Source: Lipingzhangella_A rawalii (GTDB lineage Bacteria > Actinomycetota > Actinomycetes > Streptosporangiales > Streptosporangiaceae). From it: DNA of 64,000 bases. Positions 15,953 through 24,014 of the stretch are shown in pieces. The position numbers were made by a program, and so were the translations under genes. Under the pieces are notes generated by a model that ran no database searches, was not told the DNA's origin, and was given only the letters and a program-made list of their open reading frames with translations. The DNA lies in assembly GCF_031628175.1 (NCBI RefSeq), contig NZ_JAVLVT010000002.1, positions 186,001 through 250,000 on the forward strand, read 5' to 3'. The stretch's first letter is position 1. Each line of letters opens with the position of its first letter.

Positions 15953-17353
15953 ATGGCCGGGCTGAGCCTACGCACCAAGGTGGCGATGGCGTTCCTTGTC
16001 ATCGCCGCGCTCGTCGCCGCCGCGGTGGGTGCGCTGGCCTACCAGTCGGCCTCCCTGCTGATCCGCGCCGACGCCGAGCAACGCTTCGCCGACGTCGTCG
16101 ACCAGGCCGCTGACAACCTGCGTGCGGGGCGCGGAATCGCGCTCTGGTTCGAGGACACCCCGCCACCGGCCACCAGCGAGAACTTCGACGTGCTCAGTCA
16201 GGAGGAGCTGAGTGTGCAGGTGCTGCACCCCGACGGGAGGGTCCTCACCCGCCCGGACAGCCCGCGCGCGGTGCTTCCGCCCACCGCGGCGGAGCTGGAA
16301 CTGGCCCGCTCCGCAGACGCGGGGGCGGTGGAGCTGCGGGAGGTCGACCACGCCGGAGAGCGGTTCCGCACCGCCACGCTGGCCCTCGGCGGTGGCAACG
16401 GGGCCCTGCAACTGGCCCAGGCGATCTCCCCCACCGAGCAGCTTCTGCGTAGCCTGCGCACCCAGATGCTGGTGGTCGGGGGCGCGATCGCGCTCGTGGC
16501 CGGGGCCGTGGGCTGGTTCGTAGGTTGGCGGCTCACCCGGCGGCTCGCCCGCCTGACCGCGGCGGCCGAACACATCAGTGCCACCGGAAAACTGGAACCG
16601 ATGGCCCCCGGCGACATCGGTTCGGGCAGCGACGAAGTTGGGCGGCTGGCCGGAGCGTTCACCGCGATGCTGGCCCGGCTGGCCGGTGCCCGCCAGGACC
16701 AGCGCCGACTCGTCGAAGATGCTGCGCACGAACTCCGCACCCCCCTCACCAGCGTCCGCACGAACGTGTCCATGCTGCGCCACCTGGACCGCATGCCCGC
16801 TGCGGAGCGCGACCAGCTGCTGGCGGACCTTCAGGGCGAGACGCGGGAACTCGCCGACCTCGTGGGCGAGGTGGTGCGGCTGGCCACCGACCAGCACGCC
16901 ACGGAGGAGTCCCAGGACGTGGACCTGGGCGCCTTGGCGGAGCGGGCCGCGGCGCGCACCCGACGCCGCTACGACCACGAGATCAGCGTGCGCACCGTCC
17001 CAGAGGGGTCCCGGCCGGTGGTCACGGCACGGCCGCACGCCCTGGAACGCGCCCTCACCAACATCGTGGAGAACGCCGCGAAACTCGCTCCCATGTCCGC
17101 AGGCCCCATCGAGATCGAGGTTCAGGGAACGCGGGTCGCCGTCGCCGACCGTGGCCCCGGAATCGCCGACGCGGACCGAAACCGGATATTCGACCGCTTC
17201 TACCGCGCCGAGGTCTCGCGCGCCCTTCCCGGCTCCGGCTTGGGCCTGGCGATCGTACGCGAGATTGTGGAACAGCATGGCGGCACCGTGTTCGCCCGGC
17301 ACCGTCCCGGTGGCGGGGCCGTGATCGGGTTCGACCTGCCCACGCAGTCCTGA
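15953..17353 (+). CDS. mprB: Membrane sensor histidine kinase, MprB-like
   Basis: Partner kinase of the preceding regulator (466 residues). An N-terminal helix (VAMAFLVIAALVAAAVGALA) and a second at about 165-188 flank an extracellular sensor of roughly 130 residues. A HAMP domain follows (WRLTRRLARLTAAAEHIS). The HisKA box is EDAAHELRTPLTSVRTN with phospho-acceptor H259. The HATPase domain shows N-box ALTNIVENAAKLAP, G1 VADRGPGIAD and G2 ALPGSGLGLAIVREI. It starts 2 bases after the regulator stop, so the two are co-translated. The stimulus is probably envelope stress, by analogy with MprB. Confidence 0.9.
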   Translation: MAGLSLRTKVAMAFLVIAALVAAAVGALAYQSASLLIRADAEQRFADVVDQAADNLRAGRGIALWFEDTPPPATSENFDVLSQEELSVQVLHPDGRVLTRPDSPRAVLPPTAAELELARSADAGAVELREVDHAGERFRTATLALGGGNGALQLAQAISPTEQLLRSLRTQMLVVGGAIALVAGAVGWFVGWRLTRRLARLTAAAEHISATGKLEPMAPGDIGSGSDEVGRLAGAFTAMLARLAGARQDQRRLVEDAAHELRTPLTSVRTNVSMLRHLDRMPAAERDQLLADLQGETRELADLVGEVVRLATDQHATEESQDVDLGALAERAAARTRRRYDHEISVRTVPEGSRPVVTARPHALERALTNIVENAAKLAPMSAGPIEIEVQGTRVAVADRGPGIADADRNRIFDRFYRAEVSRALPGSGLGLAIVREIVEQHGGTVFARHRPGGGAVIGFDLPTQS

Positions 17354-17403
17354 CGGTGCCCGGACCGAACCCGGTGCCGCCCGGGACTCGGCGGGGCCGG
17401 CCC

Positions 17404-19074
17404 TCAGTCGGGCTGGATATCACGCCGGCGGAAGCCGAACAGCCCGCCCGCGACCAGGGCGAGGGCCAGCCCGGACAGTGCGAGCACCGGGGCCCACTCC
17501 AGGTCTTGATGGGGCAGCTCCGCGACGTGCAGGAACGGCGAGGCGTCCATCATCCACTGCGGAAGGTCCAGCAGTGGTCCGAACATCCACACCAGGAAGG
17601 AGTAACCCAGCACCGCCCACACCAGGGGGGACAGGCGGGGCCACCAGCCGTACAGGAACGTGGCGAGGCCAACCAACACGGCCAGTGCCGGCAGATGCAC
17701 CATCTGGGCACCTACCAGGCGCGGGATCTCGACCAGGTCCGCCTGCTGGATGGCGTAGACGGTTCCGGCCGCGAGCCCGGCGACGGCGAGCAGGGCCGCG
17801 GATCCGAGCAGTGCAACGAGGACGTGTGCGCCGAGCCAGTGCCAGCGGGACACCGCGGTGGCCAGCACGGCCTCGGCTCCACCCGCGTGCTCCGCGCCGC
17901 GGACACGCAGCAGCGTCTGAAGGGTATAGCCGCCGGCCACCATCGCCAGGAACAGGAAGTAGAACCCGAACATGGCCTGGTCGAGCGCGGCCGCGTCGAA
18001 CTGCACGAAGTTCTCGTAGAACTCGATCTCGCGCAGCTGCTCCGCCTCTCCGGAGAGCACCCCACCGAACAGGCCGAAGGCCACCATCGTTGCCCCCCAA
18101 CCGAGCAGTCCGGCGCGTTGCTGCCGGAACACCAGCCCCAGGGGGCTGACCAGCCACGCCCGAGCCCGCGCCCGGCCCGGCCGGGGCCGCAGCAGCCCGC
18201 TCCCGAAATCGCGGCGGACGTTGAGGGCGTAGGCGCAGGCGGCCAGTGCCAGGGCGAGGCCCACGAGTGGGAGCAGCGGCCACCACTCTTCCTGCGCGTA
18301 GGGCCGTAGCGCCTGGGTCCACCCCACCGGCGAGTACCAGACCAGGACGTTGTCGGCGACGTCGCCGGCGGCCCGCACGGCGAACGCGACCGCGAACAGC
18401 GCGCAGGACAGGCCCACCGCGGCTCGCGCATACTCGGTGATCTGGGCAAAGACCAGGGCCAGGGCGGTGCACACCAGGCCGAGACCCGCCATGGAGACGC
18501 CGAAGGCCATCGAGCCGGTCCAGGGCATCCCCACCGCAGCCAGCCCCAGGCCCAGCAGCGCACCCAGCAGGACGATGCTCCCACCCACGACGGCCAGGGT
18601 CGCGGTGATGGCGGCGTGCCGCCCCACCACGCCGGCGCGCACCAGCTCCGCCCGTCCGCTCTCTTCTTCTCCGCGGGTGTGCCGTACCGCCAGGAAGATT
18701 CCCATCAACGCGACCAGGATGATGGTGGTTGCGCTGAGTTCGTTGGCGATGAGGGGACCGATGGTGTCGGTGCTGGCCTCGGCGAGGCCGTACCCCGGCC
18801 CGGTCAGCGCAATCCCGGCCGGGTTGCCCTGCAACAGTGCGATGCGGGCGGCGATCTCGGCGTCGTCCTGGAAGATGTCGGTAAAGCTGGCCGCGGATCC
18901 CACCACCGTGGCGGTGATCGCGACCAGCCACACGGGTATGCGCAGGCGGTCGCGGCGCAGCTGGAAGCGGATCAGTGTGCCCGTTCCCGCGAATGCGTCC
19001 GCCGGACGACGCGGCGCCACGGCGGTGGTCTCCCGCTCGGGGGTGGCCACGGGGCTGTCGGCTCGGCTGCCCAT
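17404..19074 (-). CDS. ABC-2 type exporter permease (polyketide-antibiotic exporter type)
   Basis: Twelve or so hydrophobic segments over 556 residues, with cytoplasmic N-terminal RFQLRRDRLRIPVWLV, which is typical of the large actinomycete ABC permeases annotated as exporters of polyketide antibiotics. The two halves look like a tandem of six-helix ABC-2 domains. The ATG at 19074 overlaps the stop of the ATPase gene (TGATG); a GTG at 19077 is possible. Substrate cannot be told from sequence. With the divergent GbsR/MarR-type regulator it forms a typical inducible drug- or lipid-export unit. Confidence 0.85.
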   Translation of the reverse strand: MGSRADSPVATPERETTAVAPRRPADAFAGTGTLIRFQLRRDRLRIPVWLVAITATVVGSAASFTDIFQDDAEIAARIALLQGNPAGIALTGPGYGLAEASTDTIGPLIANELSATTIILVALMGIFLAVRHTRGEEESGRAELVRAGVVGRHAAITATLAVVGGSIVLLGALLGLGLAAVGMPWTGSMAFGVSMAGLGLVCTALALVFAQITEYARAAVGLSCALFAVAFAVRAAGDVADNVLVWYSPVGWTQALRPYAQEEWWPLLPLVGLALALAACAYALNVRRDFGSGLLRPRPGRARARAWLVSPLGLVFRQQRAGLLGWGATMVAFGLFGGVLSGEAEQLREIEFYENFVQFDAAALDQAMFGFYFLFLAMVAGGYTLQTLLRVRGAEHAGGAEAVLATAVSRWHWLGAHVLVALLGSAALLAVAGLAAGTVYAIQQADLVEIPRLVGAQMVHLPALAVLVGLATFLYGWWPRLSPLVWAVLGYSFLVWMFGPLLDLPQWMMDASPFLHVAELPHQDLEWAPVLALSGLALALVAGGLFGFRRRDIQPD

Positions 19075-19994
19075 CACCCTGCTCCGTTTCCGACTCCGTT
19101 ACGTTCGGCCAGCTCGGCTCCGTAGTGCCGCAGGAACAGCTGTTCCAGGGTGGGTGGGCGGCTGACGAGGCTGCGCACCCCGAAGCTCGTCACGTGCCGC
19201 AGCACGCCGTCGATGTGCTCGGTGTCGACGTCGAACCGCACCCGGCTGTCCGTGGTCTCGATGTCGTGCACTCCGGGCAGATCTGCGAGCCCGGTCAGCT
19301 CCTGGAGGGTCTCGGCCTCGATGGTGGTTCGGGTCAGGTGCCGCAACTCGGCCAGGGTGCCCGACTCGACCGTGCGCCCGGCACGAATAATGCTCACCCG
19401 GTCGCACAGGGCCTCGACCTGGGCCAGGATGTGGCTGGACAGCAGCACGGTGCGGCCCATCCTGGTCTGCTCCCGGATGCACTCCTGGAATACCGCCTCT
19501 ACCAGTGGGTCCAGGCCGGAGGTGGGCTCGTCCAGCACCAGCAGTTCGGCATCGGAGGCCAACGCGGCCACGATGGCGACCTTCTGCCGGTTGCCTTTGG
19601 AGTAGGTGCGTGCCTTCTTCGTGGGATCCAGGTTGAATCGTTCCACGAGGTCACGGCGCCGCTGCTCGTGCAGGCCGCCGCTGAGGCGGCCGAGGATGTC
19701 GATGGCCTCGCCGCCGGTGAGGTTCGGCCAGAGGTTCACGTCGCCGGGGACGTAGGCCAGGCGCCGATGGAGTGCCACGGCATCGGCCCAGGGATCGCCG
19801 CCGAGCAGCTGCGCCCGACCCCCGTCCGCGCCGAGCAGCCCCAGCAGGATACGGATGGCAGTGGTTTTTCCGGCCCCATTCGGCCCCAGGAATCCGTGGA
19901 CCTCTCCCCGAGCGACGGACAGGTCCAGCCCGTCCAACGCACGCACGTGCCCGAAGGTCTTCACCAGGCCGGTGGCCGAGATCACGTCGTTCAT
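19074..19994 (-). CDS. ABC exporter ATP-binding protein
   Basis: ATPase of 306 residues that powers the adjacent permease. Walker A is GPNGAGKTTAIRI, the Q-loop region is AYVPGDVNLWPNLTGGE, the signature is YSKGNRQKVAI (a variant of LSGGQ, common in this family), Walker B is LLVLDEPTSGLDPL, and the switch histidine is in LLSSHIL. The last 90 residues form the regulatory extension seen in drug exporters of the DrrA/CcmA type. It starts at ATG 19994 with no clear ribosome site, close to an operator-like palindrome, so it may be leaderless or nearly so. Confidence 0.9.
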   Translation of the reverse strand: MNDVISATGLVKTFGHVRALDGLDLSVARGEVHGFLGPNGAGKTTAIRILLGLLGADGGRAQLLGGDPWADAVALHRRLAYVPGDVNLWPNLTGGEAIDILGRLSGGLHEQRRRDLVERFNLDPTKKARTYSKGNRQKVAIVAALASDAELLVLDEPTSGLDPLVEAVFQECIREQTRMGRTVLLSSHILAQVEALCDRVSIIRAGRTVESGTLAELRHLTRTTIEAETLQELTGLADLPGVHDIETTDSRVRFDVDTEHIDGVLRHVTSFGVRSLVSRPPTLEQLFLRHYGAELAERNGVGNGAG

Positions 19995-20010
19995 CCCGAC
20001 AGAGTAACAC

Positions 20011-20033
20011 TGTTTTCATGAATTTGTGAAACA
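20011..20033. promoter_or_regulatory. Divergent operator-promoter region of the ABC exporter and GbsR-like regulator
   Basis: An imperfect inverted repeat with outer TGTTTTCA and GTGAAACA lies midway between the divergent genes. A perfect TATAAT occurs at 20043-20048 reading toward the regulator. This AT-rich patch stands out in very GC-rich surroundings. A MarR/GbsR dimer binding here could repress both directions. Binding is inferred from position and symmetry. Confidence 0.5.
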
Positions 20034-20089
20034 ATATAACTCTATAATCTATTCGATCTTGGTAATCTGGCCGGTGGGGGAGGTGACGG

Positions 20090-20647
20090 GTGACCGAACA
20101 CGCTCACGAGCCGGAGCACCAACGCGACGACGCCCAGGCATGGGCGGTGGAACGCATGGCCGTGCTGCTCACGGAGCAGGGCATACCGCGAATGATGGCC
20201 CGCGTCTTCGCCTTCGCCCTGGTCGACGACGCCGACCGCTACACCGCGAGCGAACTCGCCGAGGGGATTCGGGTCAGCCAGGCGGCCATATCGGGGGCGG
20301 TACGGCCCCTGGTGCACATGGGTCTGCTGGATCGGGTCCGCGAACCGGGCGCACGCAGCGACCACTACCGCCTCTACGACGAGGACGTGTGGAGCGCGAT
20401 CATGCTCCAGCGCGGCCCGCTCCTGGAACGCTGGGAGCAGGCCACGGCCGAGGCCATGTCCCAGCTCCCCGAGGGCCCGGGCCGGCGCCGGCTGAACGAA
20501 ACCCGGGAGTTCATGGCCTACATGCGCACGGAGCTGCCGAACCTGGTCAAGCGGTGGCAGGAGCACCGGGCTCAGCTCCACACCACGCAGACCGGCGCCG
20601 AGGCGACACCCGCCACCCCGGAGGCCGAGGATCGCGAGACCCACTGA
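20090..20647 (+). CDS. GbsR/MarR-family transcriptional regulator
   Basis: A 185-residue winged-helix protein. The DNA-binding core is about residues 20-95: GIPRMMARVFAFALVDDADR, then YTASELAEGIRVSQAAISGA as the helix-turn-helix and the wing LLDRVREPGARSDHYRL. This layout (short lead, then PRMxARV) matches the GbsR-like branch of MarR, whose founding member controls betaine synthesis in Bacillus. Here its neighbour is an ABC exporter, so an autoregulated drug or lipid efflux switch is more likely. The GTG at 20090 follows GGGGGAGG by 6 bases. A helical C-terminal region from 110 on is probably for dimerisation. Confidence 0.82.
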   Translation: MTEHAHEPEHQRDDAQAWAVERMAVLLTEQGIPRMMARVFAFALVDDADRYTASELAEGIRVSQAAISGAVRPLVHMGLLDRVREPGARSDHYRLYDEDVWSAIMLQRGPLLERWEQATAEAMSQLPEGPGRRRLNETREFMAYMRTELPNLVKRWQEHRAQLHTTQTGAEATPATPEAEDRETH

Positions 20648-20729
20648 GCCACCCGGTCTCTTCGCCGATTCGGCCACCGCGTGTCGTCACCCCGCGTCAC
20701 ACTGGTGACCATGCATGCAAGGAGGCATG

Positions 20730-21362
20730 ATGGTAACTATGGCGATCAGCGATCCGGAGACACCCGGGAGCACCCCGCCCGAGAAGCCACTGACAGTGGA
20801 AGACCTGGCCCGGATGCCGGACGATGGGCAGATCTACGAGCTGGCGGACGGGAGGCTGGACGTGACCCCCGCCCCCGCCTCCCCCCACACCCGCGCGGAA
20901 ACACGGCTATCCTGGCAGCTGATCAACAGCGCCCCCGAGGATGTCGAGATCCAGACCGGCCCCGGGGTGACCCTGAACGACCAGCGCACCAGCCACCGGA
21001 TTCCCGACGTGGCCGTGTTCCGCGCCGGCGCGTTGGAGCGCCCCTACTTCACCACGCCCCCGCTGCTGGCGGTGGAGGTGGTCTCGCCGGAGAGCGTGCT
21101 GCGGGACCACCACCGCAAGAAGCGCGAGTACGCCGCTTTCGGCGTGGAGTCCTACTGGATCGTTGACCCCTCGCTGGAGAAGCCCGGCATTATCGAACTC
21201 CGGCTCAGCGACGGCGAATACACCGAGGTCACACAGGTTCTCGGCGACGACGTATTCGCCACGAAGCAGCCCTTCCCGGTGCGGATCGTGCCGACGTGGC
21301 TGGTCGCTGACGGACCCTGGCGCCGGCACATTGGCGGCGAGGCGGACACACCCGGTCGTTGA
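20730..21362 (+). CDS. Uma2-family (DUF820) putative endonuclease
   Basis: Restriction-endonuclease-like fold of the Uma2/DUF820 family, about 210 residues. Typical stretches are YELADGRLDVTPAPAS, RIPDVAVFRAG (the catalytic acidic position), LAVEVVSPESVLRDHHRKK and KKREYAAFGVESYWIVDP. These supply the D-ExK-type nuclease residues. Several ATGs lie in a row after AAGGAGG (20719-20725); I chose 20730, four bases from GGAGG, but 20727 and 20739 are possible. These proteins are abundant in Streptomyces, Nocardiopsis and cyanobacteria and their cellular role is unknown. No partner gene is obvious here. Confidence 0.8.
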   Translation: MVTMAISDPETPGSTPPEKPLTVEDLARMPDDGQIYELADGRLDVTPAPASPHTRAETRLSWQLINSAPEDVEIQTGPGVTLNDQRTSHRIPDVAVFRAGALERPYFTTPPLLAVEVVSPESVLRDHHRKKREYAAFGVESYWIVDPSLEKPGIIELRLSDGEYTEVTQVLGDDVFATKQPFPVRIVPTWLVADGPWRRHIGGEADTPGR

Positions 21363-21442
21363 GCGTGTGCCGGGCGGGAGGTGGTCGCCACAGCGGCTTC
21401 CGGTGGCCGCCAGCGACACGATCGGGCCGGACCGCGGTGCGA

Positions 21443-22216
21443 CTACAGCGAGCGCAGGAACCCGCCGTCGCAGCGGACCTGGCTTCCGGTGACGAACGAG
21501 GCCCGCGCGCTGGCGAGGAAGGTCACCACCGCAGCGAACTCCTCCGGGGTGCCGAGTCGCCCGGTGGGAATCGCGGCGATCGCCTGGTCCCGCGCCTGCT
21601 GCGGGGTGACGCCGGTGCGTTCGGCCGTGGCCCGGTCCAGAGCGGCAACCCGCTCGGTGTCGATCCTGCCCGGAAGCACCATGTTGACCGTTACCCCGTC
21701 CGCGGCGACCTCGGCGGCCAGGGTCTTGAGGTAGCTGGCCAGGGCCGCACGACCCGCGTTGGAGCCCACCATGGTCGGGGCGGGCTGCTGCACGAACGAG
21801 GAGCCCACCGCCACAATCCGGCCCCACCCGCGCTCCCGCATCCCCGGCAGGGCTGCCATGGCCAGCTGCTGATGCACCAGCAGCTGGGTATGCATCGCCT
21901 CAGCCAACTCCTCGGTCGTGACCTCCTGGGCACTGCGTGGCGCTGGCCCGCCGCCGTTCAGCACACACACATCCACCCGGCCGAAGCGCTCCGTGGCCGC
22001 ATCAACGAGCCGCTGCGGGGCACCCTGCTCGGTGAGGTCCAGCTCCACCGGCAGTGCCGCGGGTAGCTGCGCCGCGTGCTCCCACAGCAGGTCCCCACGC
22101 CGTGCCGCCAGTACCACGTTGGCTCCCTCTGCGGCGAGCTCCCGCGCGACAGCCAGACCGAGCCCACTACTCGCGCCCGGAACGACCGCCGTACGCCCGG
22201 CAAGCCCCAGATCCAT
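21443..22216 (-). CDS. Divergent short-chain dehydrogenase/reductase lacking the YxxxK pair
   Basis: A 257-residue SDR with a normal cofactor site (VVPGASSGLGLAVARELA), the NAG-like VLNGGGPAP, the serine in VGSSFVQQP, and the C-terminal PGRIDTERV and SFVTGSQVRCDGGF. Where most SDRs have YxASK, this protein reads VGSNAGRAALASYLKTLA, so the catalytic Tyr and Lys are replaced (S-N-A-G-R). A known minority of FabG-like proteins carries a similar SNxxR substitution, and these may have another catalytic set-up or a non-catalytic role. The ATG at 22216 follows GGGAG by 8 bases. The gene stands alone. Confidence 0.85.
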   Translation of the reverse strand: MDLGLAGRTAVVPGASSGLGLAVARELAAEGANVVLAARRGDLLWEHAAQLPAALPVELDLTEQGAPQRLVDAATERFGRVDVCVLNGGGPAPRSAQEVTTEELAEAMHTQLLVHQQLAMAALPGMRERGWGRIVAVGSSFVQQPAPTMVGSNAGRAALASYLKTLAAEVAADGVTVNMVLPGRIDTERVAALDRATAERTGVTPQQARDQAIAAIPTGRLGTPEEFAAVVTFLASARASFVTGSQVRCDGGFLRSL

Positions 22217-22562
22217 GACGTGCTCCCTTCGATTGACGGACCGGCCGCCCATTGTGCCGGACCACCAGGCGGACTGGAGACGTATGCGCCTGCCCACCGA
22301 GCGGGACGCTGCGAACGGTACGGTGCTGGACCGCCCCCATCCCCGGAGTTCCCCGGACATCAAGCACCCCGTCACCCCAGCCCACTTCACAACCAGACGC
22401 GCCGAACCCAGCCGGAGGGCGTGACGTCACGGTCGGGTGAGCGTGGCACACGAAGGATTCCTGGTGGATGCCCTGGTGAACCAGACAGCTCCACGACACG
22501 ACCGGAGCTTGCTCCTGCTCAGTGCGACGCACCGTCGCGAGGCGAGACAATCCGCCGGGACC
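22217..22562. other. Intergenic region, nothing recognised
   Basis: About 346 bases between the SDR start and the STAS-gene stop. I see only the SDR ribosome site at its left edge and short open frames with no family resemblance. No clear hairpin terminator stands out. Confidence 0.4.
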
Positions 22563-22913
22563 TCACGCCGAACCTCCGCTGCGCAGTGCGTCCGCGACCG
22601 TGGCATGTACCGGGATCCGTCGGTCGATCGCGGTCACGTGCAGGATCTGCGCGACGCGGTGGGTGGCCGCCGCGAGTGCGATCTGGCTGGAATGCTGCTG
22701 AGCGACCTTGTGACACTGGATCAACGCCCGCAGTCCGCTGGAATCGATGAAGCTCAACCGCTCGCAGTCCAGGATGGCGTGTGTCCCCGGGGTCTCGGCG
22801 AGTGCCGTGATCTCGGCGCGGAAGTCCTCGGCGGTGGCGATGTCGATCTCACCGTCCAACTCGACGACAACCGCGTGCTCGTGGGAGGTGGGCGTGGTCT
22901 TGAGTGCAGACAT
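22563..22913 (-). CDS. STAS-domain anti-sigma factor antagonist
   Basis: A 116-residue single-domain STAS protein. The diagnostic phosphorylation loop is SFIDSSGLRAL, where the first serine after Asp is the site modified by an RsbW-type kinase in SpoIIAA/RsbV relatives. The rest (VVVELDGEIDIATAEDFRAEI, HAILDCERLS) matches the family. The ATG at 22913 follows GGAG by 8 bases; the frame is open upstream but without similarity. It probably takes part in a partner-switch controlling a stress or developmental sigma factor. OsaC, encoded at 45.4-47.7 kb, has both kinase-like and phosphatase domains that act on such proteins, but a direct link is only a guess. Confidence 0.88.
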   Translation of the reverse strand: MSALKTTPTSHEHAVVVELDGEIDIATAEDFRAEITALAETPGTHAILDCERLSFIDSSGLRALIQCHKVAQQHSSQIALAAATHRVAQILHVTAIDRRIPVHATVADALRSGGSA

Positions 22914-23141
22914 GCACGAACTCCAGGATCTGGACGTGGGGATGGGCGGCTCGGAGGGGAATCCCACGTCCGGCTCGGCCACAGGCTCGGTAACTGCACG
23001 GGCACCGTGGCACAGTCCACCACGACTATCCTCGAGCTGCGGACCAGCACGAGATTTTACCACAATGACCCCAGGATCCGAGCACATTCGCATCCCGATA
23101 CCGTCGATTCCAGCCTCGGTTCGACCTGATCTCCCCCGGAC

Positions 23142-23780
23142 CTAGCGATCCGGCTGCCCCCCACCGTGGGACCGCAGCCCGTCGAAGGCGACGGCCGCGA
23201 TCGTGCGCGCCAGATCCTCGGCCCCAAGCCCCTGGCCCGGGCGATACCACTCCACGGTGGAGTTCACCATGCCGAACAGCAGTCGACTGGCCACCGCGGG
23301 ATCGAGGTCACAGCGGACTTCCCCGCTGTCCATGCCCGCGCGCACCAGCTCCGTGATCCGATGGTCGAACTCCCGGCGGCGGCGCAATGCTCGCCGTTCC
23401 ACCTCCGTGTTACCGCGCACCCGCAGCAGTAGGGTGACGTGGGGCAGTTCGGCGTCCAGGACCCGCACGCTGCGCAGCAACACGTACTCCAGCCGCTCCA
23501 TCGCCGAGCCCGTGGTCCCCGCCGAGTCCTCCAGCACTGCGAACAGCGCGTCCAGCGCGCGGTCGAGGGACTGCCCCAGGAGGGCCTCCTTGCCCGGTAC
23601 GTGGTGGTAGATCGCGGACTTGGTGACCCCGAGGGCACGGGCGAGATCCTCCATGCTGGTTCCCTCGTAGCCCTGTTCGTTGAACAGCTCCACCGCGGTC
23701 CGCAGCACCGACTCCGCATCATGACCGGGGCGTCCCGCACGGCGACGCGGGACGGGGGCAGAACCGACAGACCTAGGCAC
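23142..23780 (-). CDS. TetR-family regulator, likely PaaR-like
   Basis: A 212-residue TetR repressor. The N-terminal DNA-binding domain reads SVLRTAVELFNEQGYEGTSM, EDLARALGVTKSAIYHHVPG, KEALL. The C-terminal ligand domain has RLLFGMVNSTVEWYRPGQGL, common in acyl-CoA- and phenylacetyl-CoA-responsive TetRs. It is divergent from paaN with a partly symmetric sequence between them, so autoregulation and control of paaN are likely. The GTG at 23780 is preceded by GGGGAA. I assign the PaaR-like role by neighbourhood only. Confidence 0.85.
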   Translation of the reverse strand: MPRSVGSAPVPRRRAGRPGHDAESVLRTAVELFNEQGYEGTSMEDLARALGVTKSAIYHHVPGKEALLGQSLDRALDALFAVLEDSAGTTGSAMERLEYVLLRSVRVLDAELPHVTLLLRVRGNTEVERRALRRRREFDHRITELVRAGMDSGEVRCDLDPAVASRLLFGMVNSTVEWYRPGQGLGAEDLARTIAAVAFDGLRSHGGGQPDR

Positions 23781-23913
23781 GATTCCCCATGATTCCAGAC
23801 CACGACCACTCGGCGACGCGAATAAGCTCCCCGAATGCTGTGGACGCGACGACACCCCCCGTCCCCGCCGCCGTCCAACGCCGGGCGAGCACCACCATGA
23901 CCCTTGCATACTG

Positions 23914-23928
23914 AACGAACGGTCGGTT
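23914..23928. promoter_or_regulatory. TetR operator-like site between tetR and paaN
   Basis: The 15-base sequence AACGAACGGTCGGTT is symmetric at 10 of 14 paired positions around its centre at 23921. This is the size and style of TetR-family operators controlling fatty-acid and phenylacetate genes (ACCGnnCGnnCGGT-like). It lies about 85 bases before the paaN start and 134 bases before tetR. A possible -35 TTGCAT is at 23904-23909. Confidence 0.5.
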
Positions 23929-24014
23929 AGGAATGCAGCATAGTCACCATCCAGGGCGGTGCCGCCGGGGACCGTCAGCGGCATCGGAACCGCAGCGGCG
24001 GAGAGGACGGAACA

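Noticed and set aside
20697..20888. Uma2-family protein as part of a toxin-antitoxin or defence pair
   Set aside because: No small partner gene or other defence gene lies next to it, and Uma2 proteins are commonly solitary in actinomycetes.
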